Source: Chloroflexota bacterium (GTDB lineage: Bacteria; Chloroflexota; UBA6077; JACCZL01). Taken from it: a stretch of DNA of 64,000 nt. Shown piece by piece: positions 18,545 to 27,783 of the stretch (position 1 is its first letter; every line of letters begins with the position of its first letter). The stretch lies in the NCBI GenBank assembly GCA_020845495.1, contig JADLFM010000202.1:121447-185446 (forward strand). The letters run 5' to 3'. The notes beneath the pieces were generated by a model. That model was given only the letters and a program-made list of their open reading frames with translations, was not told the origin of the DNA and ran no database searches. The translations under genes were made by a program, and so were the position numbers.

Positions 18545-19483
18545 ATGGGCGTAGAGCGAGTCGTGGCACCGGCAGAGCGCGCCGGCGGACGGTCGCGCCT
18601 GCAGCGAGAGTGGCGGGACTGGCTGCTCTTCATGGCGCTGACCGGGCCGAACCTGCTGCTGTTCGCGATCTTCAGCTACCGGCCGTTGATCTACAACGTC
18701 TACCTCTCGTTCCACGAATGGGACTTCCTTTCGCCGATCATGATCCCGGTCGGCCTCGACAATTACGTGGAAGCGTTCACCGATCCAGGGTTCTTACGCG
18801 CCCTGCGGAACACGGCGGTGATGACCGTCAGTTCGGTGGTGCTGACGCTCGGATTTGGGCTGGCGCTGGCCCTGCTGCTCAATCAGCGGCTGTGGGGTCG
18901 GAACGCCGCCCGCAGCATCCTGTTCGCGCCGCACATGCTGTCTGGCGCAGCCATCGCCGTGGTCTGGGTCTTCATCTTCGACCCATCCTACGGACTGTTC
19001 CGTACCCTGCTCTCGCCGATCAACGTGGTCCCGCCGAACTGGCTGCGCGACCCGAACCTAGCGATGGTGGGCCTGATCATCGTGACGGTCTGGAAGAACG
19101 TCGGCTACTCGCTGGTCATCTTCCTGGCCGGCCTCCAGTCCATTCCGAAGGAGTTGTACGAAGCGGCCGGCATCGACGGCGCGAATGCCTGGGGCCGCTT
19201 CCGCAACGTGACCATCCCGGGCCTCGCGCCGATCACCTTCTTTCTGCTCCTGGTGACCGGCATCCAGTTCAGCTACCAGACCTTCGACATCATCCACGTG
19301 CTCACACGAGGTGGTCCGGTCGACGCAACCACGACGTTGATCTACTACCTCTACGAGCAAGGCTTCGTCGGCTTCCGGGCCGGGCGAGAGGGTGTCGCGG
19401 CAGTCGTGCTGTTCTCGATCCTCTTCGCGATCACGCTGTTGCAGCTTCGGTACGTCGAACGACGGGTGACCTATTCCGCATGA
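18545..19483 (+). CDS. Carbohydrate ABC transporter permease (MalF/UgpA-like)
   Basis: 312 residues with six main membrane helices. The cytoplasmic coupling loop that docks on the ATPase carries the EAA signature, ELYEAAGIDGANAWGRFRNVTIPGLAP (about residues 202-228), with the conserved Gly. The N-terminal NLLLFAIFSYRPLIYNVYLSF start is typical of CUT1-family importers. It pairs with the second permease at 19542 and the binding protein at 20526. No ATPase gene is in the cluster, so a shared MsiK-type ATPase encoded elsewhere is likely. Substrate: a sugar or polyol, not specified. Confidence 0.92.
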   Translation: MGVERVVAPAERAGGRSRLQREWRDWLLFMALTGPNLLLFAIFSYRPLIYNVYLSFHEWDFLSPIMIPVGLDNYVEAFTDPGFLRALRNTAVMTVSSVVLTLGFGLALALLLNQRLWGRNAARSILFAPHMLSGAAIAVVWVFIFDPSYGLFRTLLSPINVVPPNWLRDPNLAMVGLIIVTVWKNVGYSLVIFLAGLQSIPKELYEAAGIDGANAWGRFRNVTIPGLAPITFFLLLVTGIQFSYQTFDIIHVLTRGGPVDATTTLIYYLYEQGFVGFRAGREGVAAVVLFSILFAITLLQLRYVERRVTYSA

Positions 19484-19541
19484 ACGTCAATGACACTCGC
19501 CGCACAACCGATCGCGGCGTATCCGTTCGCGAGGAGCAGCC

Positions 19542-20426
19542 GTGACCGCCCTGGAGCACGCCGGCTCACCACCCGGCGCACTGACGCGCCGCCGCGTCCA
19601 TTGGGACCGCGTTGTCTCGCAGGCCATTGGCTACCTGGCGATGTTGCTGGCCGTCGCCATCATCGGGGTGCCGCTCGCCTGGCTGCTCTCGGCGGCGTTC
19701 AAGGCCACCAGCGAGATCTACATCTTCCCCGCGACCTGGATCCCGCACGAGCCGACGCTTGACAATTTCGTGGAAGCTTGGCACTCGGCGCCGTTCGGCC
19801 TCTACTACGTCAATACGGTCGTGGTGACCGTCGCGGGCGTCGCCGGCAAACTCATCATGGGCGCGATGACCGCGTACGCGCTCGTCATGGTGCGCTTCCC
19901 GTTCAAGACGGCGGTGTTCGCCTTCATCCTCGGCGCGTTGATGATCCCGCCGCAGATTGTGGTCGTTCCGAACTACCTGCTGTTCGCCGAGCTCAACCTC
20001 GTGAACACGTACCCGGCCCTGATTCTGCCGCACGTCCCGACGGCCATCGGCGCGTTCCTGATGCGGCAGGCGTTCCTCGGGCTGCCGCGTGACATCATGG
20101 ACGCTGCCCGCGTGGATGGCGTCGGCCACCTGGGGATGCTCTGGCGCATCCTGCTGCCGCTCTCGATGCCGGTCGTGGTGACGTTCACGCTGCTGGCGAC
20201 TCAGGATGTCTGGAACGATTTCCTGTGGCCGCTCGTCATCACCAACACCGCCGACATGCGGACGCTTCCGATCGGCATCTTCTGGTTGCTCGACCAGGAG
20301 GGGAACACGCAGTGGGGCGTCGTCATGGCAGGCGCGCTCTACGTCATCATGCCGCTCTTACTGGTGTTCATCTGGGCTCAGCGCCACATCGTCGAGGGTA
20401 TCGCCGCCGGCGCGGTCAAGGGCTAG
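19542..20426 (+). CDS. Carbohydrate ABC transporter permease (MalG/UgpE-like)
   Basis: 294 residues with six membrane helices. Typical MalG features are LSAAFKATSEIYIFPATWIP near residue 50 and the EAA loop DIMDAARVDGVGHLGMLWRILLPLSMPV (about residues 185-212). It starts at GTG 19542, 58 bp after the MalF-like gene. It forms the second half of the transmembrane channel for the importer whose lipoprotein receptor is encoded next. The missing ATPase is noted under its partner. Confidence 0.92.
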   Translation: MTALEHAGSPPGALTRRRVHWDRVVSQAIGYLAMLLAVAIIGVPLAWLLSAAFKATSEIYIFPATWIPHEPTLDNFVEAWHSAPFGLYYVNTVVVTVAGVAGKLIMGAMTAYALVMVRFPFKTAVFAFILGALMIPPQIVVVPNYLLFAELNLVNTYPALILPHVPTAIGAFLMRQAFLGLPRDIMDAARVDGVGHLGMLWRILLPLSMPVVVTFTLLATQDVWNDFLWPLVITNTADMRTLPIGIFWLLDQEGNTQWGVVMAGALYVIMPLLLVFIWAQRHIVEGIAAGAVKG

Positions 20427-20525
20427 TCCGAAGACCGGCCGGCACGTACACATGCGCCTCTGCACCCGCCGTTCCGGGCGGGTGCAACTCGTGACAAGAC
20501 CCCCTACCACGGGAGGAACGGGATC

Positions 20526-22013
20526 GTGCAGAAGACGTCACGTCGTGCCCTGCTCAAGGTCATCGCTGGCGCCGCCGGCCTGACGCTGCTGAGCGCCTGC
20601 GGCAGTTCGGCACCGGCCGCGCCGGCCGCCTCGAAGTCCGAATCCAAGCCGGCTGAGACCAAGCCAACGCAGGCCGCCGCGCCGGCCGCGCAGCCGGCTG
20701 CGACCAAGCCGGCGGCTGCCGCCTCGCCAGCCGCCGCGGCCTCGCCGGCTGCCTCGCCAGCCGCCGCCGGTCAGACGGCTCCATCGGCGGCTAGCAAGAC
20801 CGGCTCCGGTGTCAAGATCACCCTCTGGAGTTCGTTCACCGCCAACAACGGCGATCAGATGCAGGCGATGGTGAATCGCTTCAACGAGAGCCAGAAGGAC
20901 GTCACCGTCGACAATCAGTTCCAGGGTTCCTACGAGGAGACCGGCCAGAAGTTGACGGCCGCTCTCCAGGCCCGCCAGGCGCCGGACCTCTCGATCCTGT
21001 CCGACGTCTGGTGGTTCAAGTTCTACTTGAACAAGGCGATCATCCCGCTCGACGACCTGATGAAGGCGAACAACGTCGACAAGTCCGACTACGTCGACGC
21101 CTTCCTCAACGAGGGGACGCGCAAGGGCCAGGTGGTCTGGCTGCCGTACGCGCGCAGCACTCCGCTCTTCTACTACAACAAGGACGCCTGGCAGGAGGCC
21201 GGCCTGCCCGACCGCGGCCCGGAGTCCTGGGCAGAATTGAAGGAGTGGGCACCGAAGCTCCTGAAGAAGGATGGCGGCAACGTCACCCGCTTCGCGCTCG
21301 CCCATCCGGGCGCGGGCGGCTACATCGACTGGTCGTTCCAGAGCAACGTCTGGGGCTGGGGCGGCTCGTACTCGGATCCGGACTTCTCGATCCACATCGG
21401 CGATAAGCCGGCCGTGGACGCCGGCGAGTTCTTGCGCTCGACGGTCGTGGACGGCTGGGCAAGCACCCCTGCCAACCCTGACAACGACTTCCGGGGCGGC
21501 ATCGCCACCGCACTGATCGGCTCGACGGGCGGCCTCACCGGGCACGAGGCGAACGCCAAATTCAAGGTCGGGACCGGATTCCTGCCGAAGGGACCGGTCG
21601 GCTTCGGCTGCCCAACCGGCGGCGCCGGCCTTGCGATCATGGCATCAGCGCCGAAGGAGCGCCAGGAGGCGGCCTTCAAGTTCCTCCAGTTCGCCACCTC
21701 GCCCGAGCAGACGGCGATCTGGTCGCAGGCGACGGGCTATCTGCCGGTACGGAAGTCGGCAATCGCCGGGCCGATGCAGGCGTTCTACCAGCAGAAGCCG
21801 AACTACCAGACGGCAGCCAAGCAACTCGAGCTGGTACGGCCGCAGGATACCGCTCGGGTCTTCGTGCCAAACGGCCAGCAGATGATCGTGAAGGGGCTGG
21901 AGCGGATCACGATCAACAAGGAGCCGGCCGAAACCGCGCTGAAGGATCTGGCGGCTCAACTCGAGAAGGAATCAGCGCTCGTCGTCCGGCAGGTCAAGGC
22001 CGTCGAGGGCTAA
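20526..22013 (+). CDS. Extracellular solute-binding lipoprotein, family 1 (sugar ABC transporter)
   Basis: 495 residues. The N-terminus combines a Tat-like SRRALLK with a lipobox LLSAC whose Cys is residue 25. A low-complexity Ala/Pro/Lys/Ser linker of some 65 residues lifts the receptor off the membrane. The mature domain begins VKITLWSSFTANNGDQ and belongs to SBP_bac_1. It has the usual PDLSILSDVWWFKFY and TSPEQTAIWSQATGYLPVR segments. It captures a carbohydrate for the permeases at 18545 and 19542. The start is GTG at 20526 with a GGGAGG site near 20511. Confidence 0.92.
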   Translation: MQKTSRRALLKVIAGAAGLTLLSACGSSAPAAPAASKSESKPAETKPTQAAAPAAQPAATKPAAAASPAAAASPAASPAAAGQTAPSAASKTGSGVKITLWSSFTANNGDQMQAMVNRFNESQKDVTVDNQFQGSYEETGQKLTAALQARQAPDLSILSDVWWFKFYLNKAIIPLDDLMKANNVDKSDYVDAFLNEGTRKGQVVWLPYARSTPLFYYNKDAWQEAGLPDRGPESWAELKEWAPKLLKKDGGNVTRFALAHPGAGGYIDWSFQSNVWGWGGSYSDPDFSIHIGDKPAVDAGEFLRSTVVDGWASTPANPDNDFRGGIATALIGSTGGLTGHEANAKFKVGTGFLPKGPVGFGCPTGGAGLAIMASAPKERQEAAFKFLQFATSPEQTAIWSQATGYLPVRKSAIAGPMQAFYQQKPNYQTAAKQLELVRPQDTARVFVPNGQQMIVKGLERITINKEPAETALKDLAAQLEKESALVVRQVKAVEG

Positions 22014-22080
22014 TTCAGCGTCTCCGCCGCAGGGCAGATGCGCATCGGGCTGGGGCGCCGTTCCTGACGGTCCAGCAACC

Positions 22081-22110
22081 GAGGGGGCGAGCCAGTAGGC
22101 TCGTCCCCTC
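22081..22110. terminator. 13-bp GC-rich hairpin between convergent genes
   Basis: Arms 22081-22093 and 22098-22110 pair over 13 positions (one G-T) around an AGTA loop, midway between the stops at 22013 (+) and 22185 (-). Neither side has a U-tract. It is placed as a bidirectional terminator. Confidence 0.65.
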
Positions 22111-22184
22111 ATCGCATCCGACACCACGGAGCGCGGCGCTCGTGGACAGCGGCTCAGCCGCGCCCTGCCCCGCTCACGACGCTG

Positions 22185-23567
22185 TTACGCCTCGTACACC
22201 GACTTCAGCTCGCCCTCGGCCCAGGCAGCCGCCGACTCGGCCGGTTCGCCCTGAATGACCCGTGCGAACATGTCGACGACGGTGTAACGCGACCAGGCCA
22301 GACCGGCCCTCTGACTGGCCGGCCCCGGCCAGCCGACCGTCCTGCCGATCGGGCCGAGATCCCGGAAGACGCTCACGGCCGGCGGCAGTTGATCCCAGGG
22401 CAGCATCGCATCGTGTTGCGGACTGATTCCCGCGATGTAGCTCTGATTCTCCAGGAAGCGCGGCGTGTAGACGTCGGGCCGCATCAAGTAGCGCAGCAGT
22501 TCCTTTGCGGCGTCTACGTTCTGGCTGTACTTCGGAATGACGTAGTGATCGGTTCCGAGCAACAGTGCATGGTCCTTCGGGCCACTGGGGATGTTCGCGA
22601 GGCCGATGTCGTCGAAGAACGGCATGTTGTCGTTCCGGGCGACGAACCAGATGCTCGATCCATTCAGCGTCGCCGAGACCGTCTCGGCCAGGAAAGCCCG
22701 GTTGTTGGAGCCATCGTCCCAGGCCAGGCCGGTCTCGTCGAAGGCGTCCAGGTACGCCTGCTTCATCGTATTGAGGGCAGAGATCGTCTCCGCAGAGTTG
22801 ATCGCTACCCGGCCCTGCTCGTCGACCTCTCGGCCGCCGTAGTTCCAGAGCATCGAGTAGCACCAGCCGGGCGGATCGCCGAAGCTGTGCCCGAATGCCT
22901 GTCCAAGCGGCCGACCGGTGTCCTTGAGGGCCTTGCCAGCGGCGAACAGGTCGTCGTAGGTCGTGGGGAAGTTGCTGTAGCCGACCTCGCCGAACATCGA
23001 TTGTCGCCAGTGGTACGCGCCGCCGCTATTGTCATGGGGCATGGCGTACCAGGAGCCGCCAACCGAGTCGTTGTTGGCGAAGATCGGGTAGAACTGGCCG
23101 TACGTCTGCTGAAGATCGTGGACCACGTCGCTGACGTCGGTCATGCTCTGAATGTACGTCTGGGCCCAGTTGTCGCGGATGTGGACGATATCCGGCCCGG
23201 CGCCCGTCTGAATCGAGGCTGAGAGCTTGGGCTGGATGTCGTTCGCATTGACGAACTCAACCGACACCTCGGCGCCGGTCTCCGTGGCGAAGCCCTGCTG
23301 GATCTGCTGCTTGACAAAGGCGTCGGCGGTGGGGATGAAACTGGCCCAGCCGAGATAGCTCAGTTTGGTGCCGCTCAGGTTGGTCTGCTTCGGCGCGAAC
23401 GGCGCCGTGACTGGTCCGCTTACCGGGCCGGTGGCAGCCTCTGCGACCGTCGCGGCTACCGACGTACTCATGAGGAGCAGGCTGGTCGTTCCGAGCGCCG
23501 CCTTCAAGAAGCCGCGGCGCGAGAGGGAGCGGGTGGCACGGGGGTCGCGAAGCTCGCGGTCAGGCAT
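22185..23567 (-). CDS. Tat-exported extracellular solute-binding protein, family 1
   Basis: 460 residues. The signal region RSLSRRGFLKAALG is a Tat twin-arginine motif followed by a hydrophobic stretch and an AEA-A type cleavage region. No lipobox Cys is seen, so the protein is probably released or held by the Tat signal. The mature part matches sugar-type binding proteins (VEFVNANDIQPKLSASIQTGAGPDIVHI, WKnocked-like central lobe, and MRPDVYTPRFLENQSYI near the end). It converges on the sugar ABC operon but has no permease of its own. It could be an alternative receptor for the same permeases. Confidence 0.85.
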   Translation of the reverse strand: MPDRELRDPRATRSLSRRGFLKAALGTTSLLLMSTSVAATVAEAATGPVSGPVTAPFAPKQTNLSGTKLSYLGWASFIPTADAFVKQQIQQGFATETGAEVSVEFVNANDIQPKLSASIQTGAGPDIVHIRDNWAQTYIQSMTDVSDVVHDLQQTYGQFYPIFANNDSVGGSWYAMPHDNSGGAYHWRQSMFGEVGYSNFPTTYDDLFAAGKALKDTGRPLGQAFGHSFGDPPGWCYSMLWNYGGREVDEQGRVAINSAETISALNTMKQAYLDAFDETGLAWDDGSNNRAFLAETVSATLNGSSIWFVARNDNMPFFDDIGLANIPSGPKDHALLLGTDHYVIPKYSQNVDAAKELLRYLMRPDVYTPRFLENQSYIAGISPQHDAMLPWDQLPPAVSVFRDLGPIGRTVGWPGPASQRAGLAWSRYTVVDMFARVIQGEPAESAAAWAEGELKSVYEA

Positions 23568-24066
23568 CGTCGCCTCCTGGTGCAGGCCAGCGGTCTGGCT
23601 CGCAAGGGCACCGCCGTCCCCGGCGGCTGTCAGGCTACCTGCGTGTTCGTCGATCCGGGTGCGCGCCGGGCGGCAGGCCCGACCGGCGTAAGCGTAGCAG
23701 CATCTACTCGAGCGGTTTCACCGAGCGAAAGCGTTCGTCGCCCGAACCTCACACCGCTCCTGAGCTTCCTCGCCTGCCTAGCGGCCGAAGCGGGCCGACG
23801 TCGGGCGGACACGGCCGCCGGCAGCAGGGCATTGTCGCTCAAATGTAAGACAGATGGCTGCTGCTGTTAAGCATTTCGGCAGTGGGTGTCTTCCGCACTG
23901 CTAACAGCTAGCGAAACGTGGAGCGCGAAGCCCCGACGTCAACCGCCAGTCGGCGTGGTGCTATGAGCTCGGGGCCACCAGGTGTGAGACACGCACACAG
24001 GATTGATGGAGGAGGTGGGGACGAGGCGGGGGGCGAGGCAGCGCGCGGACGTGAGCGCGATCGACG
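23568..24066. other. Non-coding gap with interrupted inverted repeat
   Basis: About 500 bases with no supported gene. An interrupted inverted repeat lies at 23863-23908: GCTGTTA pairs with TAACAGC, and GCAGTG with GCACTGC, with unpaired bases between. It may be an operator or a weak terminator. The left part should hold the promoter of the binding protein ending at 22185. No clear -35/-10 pair was found. Confidence 0.4.
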
Positions 24067-24696
24067 TCACCGTTTCGCTCGGCGCGGCCGGGCCGAGACG
24101 TTCGGGCTGCTCGCGTCGAAAAAGCGCCAGGGGCGGGCGGCCCAGGCTCCCGCATAGTCTACGCCGATGCGGGCTGACGTTTCGATGCGGGCGACCGGTG
24201 CCGGATCGCGGGGTCGGCCGATCCAGAGCGACTCGGTCGTCAGGTCGAGGCCGTTGTGCCGGCGGTCTATGCCGAGCGCCCGGCACAGTCGGCCAGGGCC
24301 GTCCGTCCGCCCAGGCTCCTCGAAGCCTGGCCTAAGCGCCCGCACCAGGACGGCCCCGGCCACACCGGTGGCGTCGGTCACGACGTTGAAGCAATGGTAC
24401 ATGCCGTAGATGAGATACACGTAGGCGTGGCCGGGCGGCCCGAACATCACCCTGGTACGGGCGGTCCGGCCACGCGAGGCGTGCGACGCCAGATCGTCCG
24501 TCCCAACGTACGCTTCGACCTCGACGATCCGGCCAGCTCGCCGGCCCTCCGGCAGATCGTGAACGAGCCAGCAACCGAGCAGATCCGGCGCGACGTCGAG
24601 GGTCGGTCGGGCGTAGAAGGTGCGCGATAGCACGTCAAGAAGGGGCGTCCGTAGCTCGACGCTGGCGGTGTCTGTCGTCATCAGGAATTCCGTCAT
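24067..24696 (-). CDS. 3-methyladenine DNA glycosylase (AAG/MPG family)
   Basis: About 209 residues from ATG 24696; ATG 24681 or a longer form to 24789 are alternatives. The enzyme removes alkylated and deaminated purines from DNA in base-excision repair. The active-site Glu is in RIVEVEAYVG, followed by DLASHASRGRTARTRVMFG and AYVYLIYGMYHCFNVVT. These match the catalytic and DNA-intercalating regions of the MPG fold. It is divergently arranged with the E1-beta gene. Family identity is firm, the start is not. Confidence 0.9.
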   Translation of the reverse strand: MTEFLMTTDTASVELRTPLLDVLSRTFYARPTLDVAPDLLGCWLVHDLPEGRRAGRIVEVEAYVGTDDLASHASRGRTARTRVMFGPPGHAYVYLIYGMYHCFNVVTDATGVAGAVLVRALRPGFEEPGRTDGPGRLCRALGIDRRHNGLDLTTESLWIGRPRDPAPVARIETSARIGVDYAGAWAARPWRFFDASSPNVSARPRRAKR

Positions 24697-25129
24697 CCAG
24701 GGCGCGCCTCTCGCCGCCCCACCTGTACTCGAGCTCCGCCCTGCCATTCGAATCGCGAATACGCCGCCATCGATGCGTACATCGTCCACGATTGCCAGGG
24801 CAGCGCATCAGCCGGTGTGCGCCCATTATGGCGGCGGGGCTGGAAAGTGTCAGGATTCGCGCCCGAGACAGCGTGGAATGCGACGGGGCGTGAGGTGGGG
24901 GCGGGGAGGCCGGCCAGGGGGTGTGCTACCATGGTGCCGGACCTGGCATCGTGGCGTGGGCGGCGCGGGAACGCTGACACACGTCAGCGCAGGGCGGCCC
25001 AGCCAGGCCGGTGCCGCGTCCAGGCCGCTCGTCGGCGCGGCCCCAGGCGGGCGCACGGAGAGCACGGATGCCACGCATCGGCGCGCGGCAGGTCGTGCAT
25101 CATCCGGCCGCCCGAGAGGGATCGGTCGG
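24697..25129. other. Non-coding region ahead of the 2-oxoacid dehydrogenase genes
   Basis: No supported gene. On the plus strand an extended -10-like element (TG-C-TACCAT, 24924-24932) would give a leader of about 190 nt for the E1-beta gene. Within that leader GCTGAC-ACAC-GTCAGC forms a small hairpin near 24973. No riboswitch class was recognised. Open reading through this stretch is composition-driven. Confidence 0.4.
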
Positions 25130-26110
25130 ATGGCTCTGAAGTCGCTACTCGAAGCGGTCAACGAGGCGCTCCACGAAGAGATGGCGCGTGACCCGTCCGT
25201 CATCGTCTTGGGCGAGGACGTTGGGATTCACGGCGGCGTCTTCCGTGCTACCGAGGGTCTCCAGAAACGGTTCGGGGCCGAGCGTGTCATCGACACCCCA
25301 ATCGCCGAACTTGGGATCGCCGGGGTTGCCATCGGAGCGGCGCTCAACGGGATGCGGCCGGTCGCCGAGATTCAGTTCGCCGATTACATCCACCCGGCCT
25401 ACGACCAGATCGTCAACGAGGCGGCCAAGATTCGCTACCGCTCGAACGGCGCCTACGGCTGCCCGATCGTCATCCGCGCTCCCTTCGGGGCGGGAGTCCA
25501 CGGCGGCCTCTACCACTCGCAGAGCGTCGAGGCCCTGTTCTTTCACGTCCCGGGCCTCAAGATCGTCGTTCCGTCCACCCCCTACGACTGTAAGGGACTG
25601 CTCAAAGCGGCGATCCGTGACCCAGATCCGGTCTTGTTCTTCGAACACAAGAAGAGCTACCGCCGGATCAAGGGCGAGGTTCCGGAGGGTGACTACACCG
25701 TGCCGCTCTCGTCAGCCGACATCAAGCGCCCAGGCGAGGACGTCACGATTGTCACCTACGGAGTCGGGGTACACCTGGCGCTCGAGGCGGCCGAGCAGGT
25801 CGAGCGCGAGGGCGTGTCGGTCGAGGTGCTGGACCTCCGCACCCTCGCTCCGTTGGACAAGGAGACGATTGGGCAATCGATCTCGAAGACCAACAAGGTG
25901 CTAATCGTCCACGAGGACAACAAGACCGGTGGTGTGGGGGCCGAGATCGCCGCGACCCTGGCTGAGGAGTACTTCGAGCAGTTGGACGGCCCAATCGTGC
26001 GGGTCGCCGCTGCTGACACCCCCATTCCATACGCCCCGAGCCTGGAGGATGCCGTGATCCCAAACGTCGACGACGTGCTGGCCGCACTCCGGCGCCTCGC
26101 GGCCTACTGA
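25130..26110 (+). CDS. 2-oxoacid dehydrogenase E1 component, beta subunit
   Basis: 326 residues, the usual length. This is the thiamine-diphosphate-binding beta chain of pyruvate or branched-chain 2-oxoacid dehydrogenase. Signatures include VIVLGEDVGIHGGVFRATEGL, DTPIAELGIAGVAIGAAL, the cofactor-region GVHGGLYHSQS, and DLRTLAPLDKETI in the C-terminal transketolase domain. The ATG at 25130 is preceded by GAGAGGG. E2 and lipoyl synthase follow. No E1-alpha or E3 gene is nearby, so the partner must be encoded elsewhere. Substrate preference cannot be decided. Confidence 0.92.
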   Translation: MALKSLLEAVNEALHEEMARDPSVIVLGEDVGIHGGVFRATEGLQKRFGAERVIDTPIAELGIAGVAIGAALNGMRPVAEIQFADYIHPAYDQIVNEAAKIRYRSNGAYGCPIVIRAPFGAGVHGGLYHSQSVEALFFHVPGLKIVVPSTPYDCKGLLKAAIRDPDPVLFFEHKKSYRRIKGEVPEGDYTVPLSSADIKRPGEDVTIVTYGVGVHLALEAAEQVEREGVSVEVLDLRTLAPLDKETIGQSISKTNKVLIVHEDNKTGGVGAEIAATLAEEYFEQLDGPIVRVAAADTPIPYAPSLEDAVIPNVDDVLAALRRLAAY

Positions 26111-26236
26111 CACATGCCCGCCGACCGATCGATCCCTGACCGTGTGCCAGCCGTTCAGTCCGCCCACCAGAACGCGGCTACCCGATCGCTGATACCCTCC
26201 TGATCGTTCATAGCCTACTGACCCTTCGAGGAGCGT

Positions 26237-27724
26237 ATGTCGACGACCATCACGATGCCCCAACTCGGCGAGTCGGTCGCCGAGGGCACGATCGGCAAGT
26301 GGCTCAAGGCGCCCGGCGAGCGCGTCGAGCGGGATGAGCCGATCGTCGAGGTCATGACCGACAAGGTGAACACCGAGATCCCGTCGCCGGTGGCGGGCAT
26401 CGTCGAGCAGATTGTGGTGCAAGAGGGCGACACCGTTCCGGTTGGCGCGGCGCTGATCGTGATCGGCGACGGCTCGGGCGTCGCGCCGGACGTGTCCGGC
26501 AGCGCGAGCGCCAGCACGGCCGTCACCTCAGCGGCTGCCGGTCCCGCCCTCGTCGCCGAGGTGAGCGCCGGGGAACTGGCGACCGTGCCAGAACGTGCGC
26601 CGTCACTGGTGCGCACCCCTGCCGCCGCTCCCGAACCGGCGACGGCAGGCGCCGATGAGCGTGGCACCCCTGGCGGTGACGGCTCTCCGAAGCGCGCTTC
26701 GCCGTTCGTCCGTGCGCTCGCCCGCAAGTACGGCATCCATCTGGACCAGATCAGCGGCAGCGGACTCGGCGGCCGGGTGACCAAGGACGACATCGTCGGC
26801 TTCATCGAAGGGCGCGGCCTCCAGCCGGTCCCCGAGGCCGCGGCCGCATCGGCCACCGCCGTCGCAAGCCCGCCAACGCCATCCGTTCACCCGGCCCCAG
26901 CCTACCCGCCGGCACCGGCCTACGCCCCTGCGCCTCCGGCTCCCCTCGCCACGCCACAGCCCACGGCTGCACCAGCCGCCATGCAGCCGGCTGCCGCCGG
27001 GTTGTCCCCCGAGGTGCTCGCCCCGGACGAAGAGCTCGTGCCGCTCCTCCCGATGCGCCGAGCCATCGCCGAGCACATGGTCCGTAGCCTCCAGACCTCG
27101 CCTCACGCCTGGGGCATGGTCGAGATCGACGTGACCGGGCTGGTCAGGCTCCGCGCCAGCCTGCTCGAAGCCTGGAAGGCGCGCGAAGGGTTCGAACTGA
27201 CCTTCCTGCCATTCTTCGTCAAGGCGGTCGTGGAAGCGCTCCGCGAGAATCCGCACTTGAACGCTCGCTGGTCCGATCGGGGCGTCGTGCTGAAGAAGCG
27301 CATCAACATGGGCATCGCCATCGCGATCCAGAACGGGCTGGTGGTGCCGGTCATCCGAGACGCCGATCAGAAAAGCGTCACCGGCCTCGCCCTGGCCCTG
27401 CGCGACGTGGTGACCCGCGCACGCGAGGGCCGCCTGACGATGGATGATCTCCAGGGCGGCACCTTTACAGTCAATAACACCGGCGCGCTCGGCTCGATCG
27501 CCTCCGGCCCAATCATCAACCAGCCGCAAGCGGGCATCATTACGATGGAGGCCATCGTCAAGCGCCCGGTCGTGACTGGCGACGACGCCATCGCCATCCG
27601 GAGCATGATGAACGCCTGCCTCTCCTTCGACCACCGCATCACCGATGGAGCTGAAGCACTGCGCTTCCTCCAGAGCGTCAAGCGGCGAGTCGAGGCATAC
27701 GCGCCAGGGGCCGCGATCTACTGA
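26237..27724 (+). CDS. 2-oxoacid dehydrogenase E2, dihydrolipoyl acyltransferase
   Basis: 495 residues with the classic order. An N-terminal lipoyl domain carries the lipoylated Lys (K43 in [10 protein letters not shown]). A linker leads to a peripheral-subunit-binding domain ([32 protein letters not shown], about residues 156-188). An Ala/Pro-rich hinge follows, then the catalytic acyltransferase domain ending with [16 protein letters not shown], which contains the DHRxxDG active site. It transfers acyl groups from E1 to CoA. GAGGAG lies seven bases before its ATG. One lipoyl domain only. Confidence 0.94.
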   Translation: MSTTITMPQLGESVAEGTIGKWLKAPGERVERDEPIVEVMTDKVNTEIPSPVAGIVEQIVVQEGDTVPVGAALIVIGDGSGVAPDVSGSASASTAVTSAAAGPALVAEVSAGELATVPERAPSLVRTPAAAPEPATAGADERGTPGGDGSPKRASPFVRALARKYGIHLDQISGSGLGGRVTKDDIVGFIEGRGLQPVPEAAAASATAVASPPTPSVHPAPAYPPAPAYAPAPPAPLATPQPTAAPAAMQPAAAGLSPEVLAPDEELVPLLPMRRAIAEHMVRSLQTSPHAWGMVEIDVTGLVRLRASLLEAWKAREGFELTFLPFFVKAVVEALRENPHLNARWSDRGVVLKKRINMGIAIAIQNGLVVPVIRDADQKSVTGLALALRDVVTRAREGRLTMDDLQGGTFTVNNTGALGSIASGPIINQPQAGIITMEAIVKRPVVTGDDAIAIRSMMNACLSFDHRITDGAEALRFLQSVKRRVEAYAPGAAIY

Positions 27725-27783
27725 GTGTGCTGGCCGGCGAGGGAGTGGCTCCACTCGCCGGCCAGGAAGGTTTCGAGCACAGC

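Noticed and set aside
24620..25129. N-terminal extension of the E1-beta gene.
   Set aside because: The open frame continues upstream of 25130, but the extension is low-complexity and unlike any E1-beta, while ATG 25130 has a ribosome-binding site and gives the normal N-terminus.
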